The notes under the pieces were generated by a model that was given only the letters and a program-made list of their open reading frames with translations, did no database searches and had not been told where the DNA came from. 7,520 nt of DNA from Christensenella sp. UBA7707 (GTDB lineage Bacteria > Bacillota > Clostridia > Christensenellales > CAG-138): assembly GCA_002482435.1 (NCBI GenBank), contig DLFZ01000125.1, forward strand, positions 1 to 7,520. The letters run 5' to 3'. Positions 1 to 5,382 of this stretch are shown here, in pieces. Each line of letters opens with the position of its first letter. The stretch's first letter is position 1. The position numbers and the translations under genes were made by a program.

Positions 1-467
1 ACGCCCGCGCCGCCGAACAGGCCAATTTTGCCGCCGACGGGATACGGCGCAAGAAGGTCTACCACCTTGATGCCCGTTTCAAACAGCGTGGTCGCCGGCT
101 TTTGCTGTACAAACGGCGGCGCCTCGCGGTGAACTTCCCAGCGTTTGCCGCTTATCTCGCCTTTGCCGTCTATGGGCCTGCCAAGCGAGTCGATTACCCT
201 GCCCAGTACGCTTTCGCCCACAGGAACGGTAATGCCTTCGCCCGTGTCCACCACGGGCATGCCGCAGGAAAGCCCCTCCGTCGCCTCAAGCGATACGGCG
301 CGCACTACGCCCGGGGATACCTGCATGGCAACTTCCATGTGTACCTCGTGGTCGCCTTCGGTAAACAAAAGCGCATGGATGCGCGGCTCCTGCCCTTCCG
401 GAAAGCGTACGTCCATTACCGGACCCGCGATTTTTATGAGTGTGCCTCGATTGCGTTGTTCCGCCAT
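1..467 (-). CDS. atpD: F1Fo ATP synthase subunit beta, N-terminal part (cut by window edge)
   Basis: This is the catalytic subunit of the F1 head, which makes or hydrolyses ATP at the alpha/beta interfaces. About 155 residues are visible. They cover the N-terminal beta-barrel domain (motif KIAGPVMDVRFP near residues 12-23, VLGRVIDSLGRPIDG near 88-101) and the start of the nucleotide-binding domain (FETGIKVVDLLAPY near 129-142, GGKIGLFGGAG near 145-155). The window ends inside the P-loop that should read GGAGVGKT, so the catalytic lysine and everything after it lie outside. The ATG at 467 is four bases after the atpG stop. An AAAGGGTG ribosome binding site sits inside the last atpG codons, so translation is probably coupled. 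In the canonical order atpC (epsilon) would follow beyond the edge. Family assignment is very secure. Confidence 0.97.
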   Translation of the reverse strand, partial: MAEQRNRGTLIKIAGPVMDVRFPEGQEPRIHALLFTEGDHEVHMEVAMQVSPGVVRAVSLEATEGLSCGMPVVDTGEGITVPVGESVLGRVIDSLGRPIDGKGEISGKRWEVHREAPPFVQQKPATTLFETGIKVVDLLAPYPVGGKIGLFGGAG

Positions 468-471
468 AGAA

Positions 472-1350
472 TCACCCTTTTTCTCTGAACGTCGACGAAC
501 CGCCGACGATTTCAGCCAATTCGTTGGTTATATTGAGCTGGCGCATGCCGTTGTACTGTACGGTTAGCTTTTCGATCATTTCATCCGCGCTGTTTGTGGC
601 GTTTTCCATGGCCGTCATACGTGCAGAGTTTTCGCTTGCGTTTGCGTGCACCAATGCGCCGTACACATAGCCCACAAGAAGCTGTGGCACAAGCACATTG
701 AGCACCTCTTCGGGCGACGGGTCGTAGAGCATGGAAAAGCTTTCCGGTGAAGGGACTTCGCATTCGTTGATGAGCGAGCAAAGCTCCACAGGCAAAAGCA
801 CCGTATCGACCGGCTCGCGGTGCAGCGAGTTGTAAAACCGCGTGTACACCACATGGAACTCGTCGATCTCCCTCGCGTCGTACATGTCGGTGATTGTGGA
901 AACAAGCCTTCTCGCCTGCGCGATGCTTGGGTTATCGCCCATGTGAACAAGGCTGTCGTCCACCGTGAAGCCATGCTTTTTGAGCGTATTGGCCGCCATG
1001 TCACCCACGACAAAAATCTTCTTTGCGTTTTCGGAGCGAATGCTTTTTTCGGCAAGTCCCAAAACATCGTGGTTGTAGCTTCCCGCAAGCCCCTTGTTGC
1101 CCGCGATCACAAGAAACGCGGCGTTTGCGCCCTGACGTTTTTGCAGATACGGATGCACCGCATCGCTCCCGCTGTGCGCCAATATGTCGCGCACGGTTTG
1201 AGCGGCATGGTTGAAATATGCCCTGTTCTGCTCAATGCGCTTCACGGCACGGCGCATGCGCGACGCGGAGATCAAATACATGGCGTTTGTGATCTGCCGC
1301 GTCTGCTTAACGCTTCGGATGTGATACTTGATGTCGGTGATGGCAGGCAT
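472..1350 (-). CDS. atpG: F1Fo ATP synthase subunit gamma
   Basis: This is the central rotor shaft that couples c-ring rotation to the catalytic sites of F1. The 292 residues are a normal length. The N-terminal helix (IKYHIRSVKQTRQITNAM, near residues 7-24) matches the gamma consensus for the helix inside the alpha3beta3 barrel. The C-terminal helix carries SARMTAMENAT (near 242-252) and NITNELAEIVGG (near 273-284), the most conserved gamma signature. The Rossmann-like middle is also gamma-like (NAAFLVIAGNKGLAGSYN). The ATG at 1350 lies two bases after the atpA stop, with an AAGGCGG ribosome binding site about seven bases upstream. The usual N-K-A-R-Q at the C-terminal helix reads N-G-M-R-Q here, a mild departure that does not affect the identification. 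Confidence 0.97.
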   Translation of the reverse strand: MPAITDIKYHIRSVKQTRQITNAMYLISASRMRRAVKRIEQNRAYFNHAAQTVRDILAHSGSDAVHPYLQKRQGANAAFLVIAGNKGLAGSYNHDVLGLAEKSIRSENAKKIFVVGDMAANTLKKHGFTVDDSLVHMGDNPSIAQARRLVSTITDMYDAREIDEFHVVYTRFYNSLHREPVDTVLLPVELCSLINECEVPSPESFSMLYDPSPEEVLNVLVPQLLVGYVYGALVHANASENSARMTAMENATNSADEMIEKLTVQYNGMRQLNITNELAEIVGGSSTFREKG

Positions 1351-1352
1351 GG

Positions 1353-2870
1353 TTACACCGCCTTAAAGCCCTTGGCGTATTCCTCGATGGCTTTGTTGAG
1401 CGTAGCTTGCAGCTCATCGGTAAAGCTGCCGGTGGTTTCAAGCTCGCCTAGCTGTTCCGGACATACCGTGCGAAGCCGCGCCAAAAGGCCGCTGTTGAAC
1501 TCGCGGATGCGGTTGAGCGGCACATGGCTTTGATAATCGCCCATCGCCGCCATGAGCAGGCACACCTGTTCCGACATTTTATACGGGGTCGACTGCGGTT
1601 GCTTGAGGGTTTCCTGCAAACGCGCGCCCTTGTCGATGACTTTTTTTGTCGTCGGGTCGATGTCCGCGCCAAACTGGGAGAAAATGATAAGCTCCCTGTA
1701 CTGCGCGAGCGTAAGCCTAAGCTTGCCCGACACTTTGCGCATGGCCTTTTTCTGCGCGGAACCGCCCACGCGTGAAACCGAAAGGCCAATGTTGACCGCC
1801 GGACGAACACCCGCGTGGAAAAGCTCCGACTCAAGGTAGATCTGGCCGTCGGTAATTGAAATTACGTTTGTGGGGATGTAAGCGGAAATATCGTTGGCCA
1901 TGGTTTCCACGATGGGAAGCGCCGTCAACGAACCGCCGCCCAGAGCCTTGCTCAAATGCGCGGAGCGCTCGAGAAGCCTGCTGTGCAAATAAAAAACGTC
2001 GCCGGGGTAGGCTTCGCGTCCCGGGGGGCGCTTCAAAAGCAGCGACATCGCCCTGTAAGCGACGGCGTGCTTGCTAAGATCATCGTAAACGATCAGCACA
2101 TCCCTGCCCTTTGCCATAAAGCTTTCCGCAATGCTGCAGCCCGCATAGGGGGCGATGTACTGCATGGCGGCGCAATCGCTCGCGGTTGCGGAAACGATTA
2201 CGGTATAATCCATGGCACCGTAGGCCATCAAGGTTTCATGCAGCCTTGTGACCGACGATACCTTTTGGCCGATGGCAACGTAAACGCAGACAACGTTTTT
2301 GTCTTTTTGGTTGATGATGGTATCGACCGCAATGGTACTCTTGCCTGTTTGGCGGTCGCCGATGATCAACTCACGCTGGCCCTTGCCGATGGGGATAACG
2401 CTGTCAATGGCGAGAATGCCGGTTTGCAGCGGTTCGTTTACCTTTTCCCTGTCGATGATGGCGGGTGCTGGACGCTCAATGGGGTAATATTCCTTTGCGT
2501 GCAAAGGACGGCCATCCAGCGGGATGCCCAAGGGGTTCACAATGCGCCCCAAAAGCTCCTCCCCGACGGGAACCTCCACCACCCTGCCCGTGCCGCGCAC
2601 GCGGGTACCTACCTGCACCTCGTTAACGCCGTTGAGAAGTACCGCGCCAACGCCGCCAAGCTCAAGGTCCATCGCCATGCCGTAAACGTCGTTGTCAAGC
2701 GCCACGAGCTCGCCGTAGTGGCTCCTCGCGAGGCCCGAAATTTTCACAACGCCGTCGCCCGCATAACCTACGGTGCCGTACTCGTATACAACGGGTTTGG
2801 CCTCGTAGCTTTCCAGCCTTCCCTTGAGATAAGCGCCGATTTCCTTCGCGTTTATGCCCAAATCATACAT
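1353..2870 (-). CDS. atpA: F1Fo ATP synthase subunit alpha
   Basis: This is the non-catalytic nucleotide-binding subunit of F1. It has about 505 residues, a full normal length. Numbered from the Met encoded at 2870, visible features are the N-terminal helix INAKEIGAYLKGRLESYEA (about 6-24), the P-loop GDRQTGKS (171-178), the Walker B-like stretch VLIVYDDLSKH, and the alpha/beta signature PAVNIGLSVS (357-366), followed closely by the arginine finger in SRVGG (R367). Start choice: an ATG at 2876 overlaps the atpH stop by one base (TAATG). However, the AAGGAG at 2884-2879 is only two bases from that ATG and eight bases from the in-frame ATG at 2870, so I prefer 2870. The difference is two residues. 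One oddity is that the usually invariant E-T-Q-A-G-D reads E-T-M-A-N-D here. Confidence 0.97.
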   Translation of the reverse strand: MYDLGINAKEIGAYLKGRLESYEAKPVVYEYGTVGYAGDGVVKISGLARSHYGELVALDNDVYGMAMDLELGGVGAVLLNGVNEVQVGTRVRGTGRVVEVPVGEELLGRIVNPLGIPLDGRPLHAKEYYPIERPAPAIIDREKVNEPLQTGILAIDSVIPIGKGQRELIIGDRQTGKSTIAVDTIINQKDKNVVCVYVAIGQKVSSVTRLHETLMAYGAMDYTVIVSATASDCAAMQYIAPYAGCSIAESFMAKGRDVLIVYDDLSKHAVAYRAMSLLLKRPPGREAYPGDVFYLHSRLLERSAHLSKALGGGSLTALPIVETMANDISAYIPTNVISITDGQIYLESELFHAGVRPAVNIGLSVSRVGGSAQKKAMRKVSGKLRLTLAQYRELIIFSQFGADIDPTTKKVIDKGARLQETLKQPQSTPYKMSEQVCLLMAAMGDYQSHVPLNRIREFNSGLLARLRTVCPEQLGELETTGSFTDELQATLNKAIEEYAKGFKAV

Positions 2871-2875
2871 GTGCA

Positions 2876-3103
2876 TTACTCCTTGTCAAGCATATAGCGG
2901 CCAAGATCTTTGAGTTGTACCGCTATGCTGGAGTCGTAGACCTTGCCGTCCACCATCGCGAGAAACCCGCCGATGAGTTTTTCATCGCGCTTCACTTCAA
3001 ACGCGACGGGCTGGCCTAAGAGGCGCGTAAAATGCTCCGTGACCTTGTCGATCTCGGGTTGATCAAAGGGGCCTGCAACATAAAGCATACCTTTCAGCGC
3101 CAT
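2876..3103 (-). CDS. atpH: F1Fo ATP synthase subunit delta, C-terminal domain only (75 aa)
   Basis: Delta normally links the top of F1 to the peripheral stalk. In known structures its N-terminal helical domain binds the alpha N-termini and its C-terminal domain binds subunit b. This protein has only 75 residues against about 180 usual. It aligns by eye with the C-terminal domain alone: a helix-rich start (DQPEIDKVTEHFTRLLG, 14-30), then VAFEVKRDEKLIGGFLAMVDGK with the conserved LIGG at 43-46, then VYDSSIAVQL in place of the common YDGSVRGKL. There is no room upstream for a missing N-terminal domain, because atpF ends two bases before the ATG and has an intact C-terminus. The AAGGTGG ribosome binding site at 3117-3111 supports the start. 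The gene looks intact rather than decayed: it has good translation signals, a conserved core and operon-style spacing. Confidence 0.88.
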   Translation of the reverse strand: MALKGMLYVAGPFDQPEIDKVTEHFTRLLGQPVAFEVKRDEKLIGGFLAMVDGKVYDSSIAVQLKDLGRYMLDKE

Positions 3104-3105
3104 AT

Positions 3106-3582
3106 TCAGCCCACCTTGCTGAAGTACTCTTCAATGATACGCGCGTTGTCCTTCGCGCTTACTTCACGCGCAAGAACCTTGGATGCAAGCTCCAAAGAGA
3201 TGTTCGCCGCTTCGCCGCGAACGCCCGCAAGCGCTTCCGCGCGCTCGGCGGCAGCCCTCTCCCGCGCTTCCTCAAGGATGCGCCTGGCCTGCTCCTGCGC
3301 CTGTTTAATAATTTCCCCCGCGCTCTTCTCAGCATCGCTGCGGCTTTGATCGAGCAATTTTCCCGCTTCGGTGCGCGAATTGCTCAGAAGCTCCTCATAC
3401 TGCTGCTTCTCGGCCTTTGCACTCTCAAGCTCGGACTTCGCTCCTTCGTGCTGCGCCTTGATCTTTTCCTCGCGCTCCTTCAAAAACTTTTTGACGGGCT
3501 TATAAAGGATTGACCGCAAAACGATGAAGAACACCACGAGGTTGAGGATGTATATGATAAAATCGATTAGTTTAAATTCCAT
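3106..3582 (-). CDS. atpF: F1Fo ATP synthase subunit b
   Basis: This is the peripheral stalk subunit that holds F1 static against the membrane sector. The 158 residues are a normal length. One N-terminal transmembrane helix (about 5-25, IDFIIYILNLVVFFIVL) is followed by the typical LYKPVKKFLKEREEKI motif (about 26-41). A long charged, alanine-rich coiled coil then runs to about residue 140, and the C-terminus ends IIEEYFSKVG like other bacterial b subunits. There is no fusion to delta, which matters because the next gene encodes an unusually short delta. The GGAGG at 3593-3589 lies six bases before the ATG. A small hairpin at the atpE stop lies immediately upstream of this ribosome binding site. 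Confidence 0.96.
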   Translation of the reverse strand: MEFKLIDFIIYILNLVVFFIVLRSILYKPVKKFLKEREEKIKAQHEGAKSELESAKAEKQQYEELLSNSRTEAGKLLDQSRSDAEKSAGEIIKQAQEQARRILEEARERAAAERAEALAGVRGEAANISLELASKVLAREVSAKDNARIIEEYFSKVG

Positions 3583-3597
3583 ACAACGCCTCCCTAA

Positions 3598-3612
3598 GCG
3601 CCTTTTAGGCGC
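3598..3612 (-). repeat. Hairpin at the atpE stop / atpE-atpF junction
   Basis: GCGCCT at 3598-3603 and AGGCGC at 3607-3612 form a six-base-pair GC-rich stem with a three-base loop spanning the atpE stop codon. In the transcript it is not followed by a U-tract but by the atpF ribosome binding site, so it is not an intrinsic terminator. It could stabilise or mark a processing point in the mRNA between atpE and atpF, where differential expression is needed. The inverted repeat is seen in the sequence and the role is inferred. Confidence 0.5.
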
Positions 3613-3835
3613 CCATCGTGAACATGATCATAAGAGCGGTCACGAAGCCGTAAATTGCGGTGGATTCCGTAAGCGCAAGGCCAAGGATGAGCACGGAGTT
3701 GATTTTGCCCGTTACCTCGGGCTGACGGGCGGTCGCTTCTGCAGCTTTACCGGTTGCGATACCCATGCCGATGCCAGCACCCAAACCCGTGAGTACGGCA
3801 ATACCTGCGCCGATGGCGATAAGACCTGTTTCCAT
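3605..3835 (-). CDS. atpE: F1Fo ATP synthase subunit c
   Basis: This is the proteolipid that forms the rotating ion-carrying c-ring in the membrane. The 76 residues form a two-helix hairpin. Helix 1 (about 4-30) contains the glycine repeat GLGAGIGMG (17-25). The polar loop carries ARQPE (36-40), which contacts gamma and epsilon. Helix 2 (about 46-74) has the ion-binding carboxylate Glu57 in LTESTAIYG. Ser58, Thr59 and Tyr62 match positions S66, T67 and Y70 of the Ilyobacter tartaricus sodium ring, but the Q32 position is Met24 and V63 is Leu55. Ion choice (Na+ or H+) therefore cannot be settled from sequence alone. GGAGG at 3850-3846 lies ten bases before the ATG. A longer A/T-rich leader than elsewhere in the operon precedes the gene. 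Confidence 0.97.
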   Translation of the reverse strand: METGLIAIGAGIAVLTGLGAGIGMGIATGKAAEATARQPEVTGKINSVLILGLALTESTAIYGFVTALMIMFTMGA

Positions 3836-3899
3836 AAACTTGTTTCCTCCAATCGTTTTCTATTGAATAGCGTTTTTGTACTTTTTTAAAAGCCCGTTG
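3836..3899 (-). promoter_or_regulatory. A/T-rich leader between atpB and atpE
   Basis: These 64 bases are the only sizeable gap in the operon, where other junctions are 22 bases or less. On the coding strand they are A/T-rich, with runs of A and T, and end in a strong GGAGGAAA ribosome binding site. The c subunit is needed in roughly ten copies per complex, and in E. coli an A/U-rich leader before atpE raises its translation. By analogy this stretch may be a translational enhancer. A weak internal promoter or RNA processing site cannot be excluded. The function is inference. Confidence 0.4.
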
Positions 3900-4841
3900 C
3901 TACGCCTTCTGCCCGTGCGGCTGCGCATCGTGGTGCTCCCCTTCCGGATCCTCCACGGCTTCGCCGATGAAGGTAAGCGAAAGCGTTATGAAGATGTAAA
4001 TTTGGATGCCCGGATGGAAAGCGTTGAAGAACAACCCCGCCACCGCAGGAATACCTACACCGAACGCCCCGAGCGCCATATAGAGAAGGTGCATTACGAT
4101 CATACCGCCGAGCATGTTGCCGAAAAGTCGGCAGGCAAGCGATATAGGAACGGCGATGTCGGACAAAAACTTAAATGGCGCAACGATGGCCATCGGCTGC
4201 GCAAGCTGCTTGAGCCTGCCGCCGACACCTTTTTTGCGGATGCCGTAAAAGTTGATGAGCACAAACGTAACAAGCGCCATCGAAGCCGTAACCGTAAGGT
4301 CGGCAATGGGCGGACGGAGGCTAAAAAGCTCAAGAAGCGCGCTCGCAACGAGCAAAATGCCCAACGAAAGAAAATACGCGGTAAGGTTTTCGTTGACCAT
4401 GCCGGTTTTTTCCTTTACGTAGCCATCGAGCGTTTCGACCAAAATCTCAAGAACGTTCTGAAGCCCTTTGGGTTGATCCGAAAACTTCGGTATCACGAAA
4501 ATGCGAATCAAAACCGCCGCAACAATAACAAGAAGCGACGCGCAAAGACTTATGAGAATGGAAGAATTGAAGTCGATGCCGAAAAGGTTTACACGCTCCG
4601 CATTGATGGAAACATGAAGCCCTTCGGATTTTTCCATAAACATGCCGAAGAACAGGCCGCTTGCTATCCATAGCGCGATCATGCCGATGTTGCGGAACTT
4701 TCCGCGTTTGCCTTTGATTTCCTGGTAATGCTCGTCCTCTTTTTCGACAGGCTTGATTTTGCTCATCTTGATGAACATAAACACGCCCAGTGCGGCCAAA
4801 AGAACGATCACAGCGATGCGCCAAACCGATACGTCATGCAT
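3900..4841 (-). CDS. atpB: F1Fo ATP synthase subunit a, with N-terminal extension
   Basis: This is the stator membrane subunit that forms the ion half-channels next to the c-ring. The essential arginine is R238 in ACRLFGNM (236-243). Other family motifs are ELFSLRPPIADLTVTASMAL (171-190), the GVGG loop (205-208) and the C-terminal FHPGIQIYIFITLSLTFIGEA (275-295). The 313 residues are longer than the roughly 220-270 usual in Firmicutes. The first ~75 residues form an extension with two extra hydrophobic segments (about 8-25 and 52-69) separated by a highly charged linker, before the normal core begins near NLFGIDFNSS (85-94). The ATG at 4841 overlaps the upstream gene by eight bases and has GGAGG at 4857-4853. 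An upstream in-frame Met at 4952 was rejected because the intervening residues are low-complexity and overlap the preceding gene. Confidence 0.95.
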   Translation of the reverse strand: MHDVSVWRIAVIVLLAALGVFMFIKMSKIKPVEKEDEHYQEIKGKRGKFRNIGMIALWIASGLFFGMFMEKSEGLHVSINAERVNLFGIDFNSSILISLCASLLVIVAAVLIRIFVIPKFSDQPKGLQNVLEILVETLDGYVKEKTGMVNENLTAYFLSLGILLVASALLELFSLRPPIADLTVTASMALVTFVLINFYGIRKKGVGGRLKQLAQPMAIVAPFKFLSDIAVPISLACRLFGNMLGGMIVMHLLYMALGAFGVGIPAVAGLFFNAFHPGIQIYIFITLSLTFIGEAVEDPEGEHHDAQPHGQKA

Positions 4842-5157
4842 GATCGCCGTTTCCTCCCTCGTTGTTTTCCTTTTGTTTGTTTTCTTCTTCGATTTGCCTG
4901 AGTTTTGCGTTGTTCCTCGCGAACAGGACGACGGAGCCGACGATGAGCACAACCGTTATACCCACGCCGCAATAGAGGATTTCACTGCGAAAGAAAAGCA
5001 CCGTCACGGCAAACGCCGCAACCAGCACCGCCACCTTCGCCAGAACCAGCACGCCCACCGGAATGCGGGGTTTGGGCTGAGAAATCGCCTGTACGACGCG
5101 CATCAGCAAGTAAAGCTCTATTCCGCCGCATAAAAGACCGATGATTGCGCCAGCCAT
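4834..5157 (-). CDS. ATP synthase subunit I-like small membrane protein
   Basis: This 107-residue protein starts the operon. It has three predicted membrane helices (about 2-25, 33-56 and 60-80) and a short charged, Asn/Glu/Lys-rich hydrophilic tail (81-107). The first helix, GAIIGLLCGGIELYLLMRV, resembles the helix of the AtpI/subunit I family that reads roughly G-x-x-x-G-x-x-x-x-x-x-L-x-x-L. AtpI proteins usually have about four helices, so this would be a shorter version, and a different small atp-operon membrane protein (for example AtpR-like) is possible. AtpI has been implicated in c-ring assembly or in Mg2+ supply. The position directly before atpB fits that group. The start is well supported by GGAGG at 5168-5164, six bases before the ATG. 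Its end overlaps atpB by eight bases and encodes the atpB ribosome binding site. Family assignment rests mostly on position and topology. Confidence 0.72.
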   Translation of the reverse strand: MAGAIIGLLCGGIELYLLMRVVQAISQPKPRIPVGVLVLAKVAVLVAAFAVTVLFFRSEILYCGVGITVVLIVGSVVLFARNNAKLRQIEEENKQKENNEGGNGDHA

Positions 5158-5165
5158 AGCACCCC

Positions 5166-5177
5166 TCCAAATTTGGA
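5166..5177. repeat. 12-bp perfect palindrome overlapping the first ribosome binding site of the atp operon
   Basis: TCCAAATTTGGA reads the same on both strands. Its last three bases on the transcribed strand are the first three of the GGAGG used by the subunit I-like gene. It could be a protein-binding site or, as a short 4-bp stem with a 4-base loop, a weak RNA hairpin affecting initiation. It could also be chance in an A/T-rich leader. Confidence 0.3.
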
Positions 5178-5196
5178 ACAGTTTGCGCTCTTAATT

Positions 5197-5225
5197 ATTA
5201 TATCGAATTTTTCGCGCAACAAATG
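5197..5225 (-). promoter_or_regulatory. Probable promoter of the ATP synthase operon
   Basis: A perfect TATAAT (-10) lies at 5202-5197 on the minus strand, about 40 bases before the first gene of the operon. It sits in a strongly A/T-rich stretch just downstream of the acyl carrier protein terminator. No good -35 box is found at the standard 17-base spacing (the hexamer there reads CATTTG). The TTGCGC nearer by is only 11 bases away. The -10 is convincing by location. The -35 may be weak, or another promoter may exist in the upstream A/T-rich DNA. Confidence 0.5.
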
Positions 5226-5271
5226 AGCATTTCCACATTTTGTGCTCCACTTTACTATTAAACACAATCGG

Positions 5272-5294
5272 CCAAAAAAAATCAAGTTTTTTGG
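5272..5294. repeat. A/T-rich inverted repeat upstream of the atp promoter
   Basis: CCAAAAAA at 5272-5279 and TTTTTTGG at 5287-5294 are perfect inverted repeats with a seven-base spacer. They lie between the acyl carrier protein terminator and the atp promoter. The repeat is too A/T-rich to be a good terminator. The A-tracts could act as an upstream activating (UP-like) or bent DNA element, or as a binding site. No function can be assigned. Confidence 0.3.
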
Positions 5295-5324
5295 TACGTT
5301 TTCGCTTTTAGTGGCACATTGCGC

Positions 5325-5355
5325 AAAAAATGCCTGCCGCGGCACGCGGCAGGCA
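5325..5355 (-). terminator. Intrinsic terminator of the acyl carrier protein gene
   Basis: TGCCTGCCGC (5331-5340) and GCGGCAGGCA (5346-5355) form a perfect ten-base-pair GC-rich stem with a five-base loop. On the minus strand the stem is followed at once by six T residues (5330-5325). It begins 27 bases after the acyl carrier protein stop codon. It separates that gene from the ATP synthase operon, so the two are probably transcribed independently. Confidence 0.9.
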
Positions 5356-5382
5356 GAGCTATCGGCTTACGTTTTCTGTTTG

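Noticed and set aside
820..1533. A plus-strand open frame antisense to atpG and the atpA end
   Set aside because: It crosses two certain genes on the other strand and shows no family resemblance.
1956..2897. A long open frame on the plus strand antisense to atpA (313 codons)
   Set aside because: It lies wholly opposite a certain alpha subunit gene. Its product has no recognisable domain and no ribosome binding site stands out. Long antisense frames are expected opposite conserved genes of this base composition.
2876..3582. The short delta being the remnant of a frameshifted full-length gene or a b-delta fusion
   Set aside because: atpF has a complete normal C-terminus and its stop is two bases from the delta start, so no space exists for a hidden N-terminal domain. 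The delta start has its own ribosome binding site.
3876..4673. A plus-strand open frame antisense to atpB (265 codons)
   Set aside because: It is a highly basic, low-complexity translation opposite a well-supported gene, which is typical of a shadow frame.
4842..4952. Upstream extension of atpB to an in-frame Met at 4952
   Set aside because: The added residues are Ser/Lys-rich without hydrophobic or family character and lie fully inside the preceding gene. The GGAGG at 4857-4853 points to the ATG at 4841.
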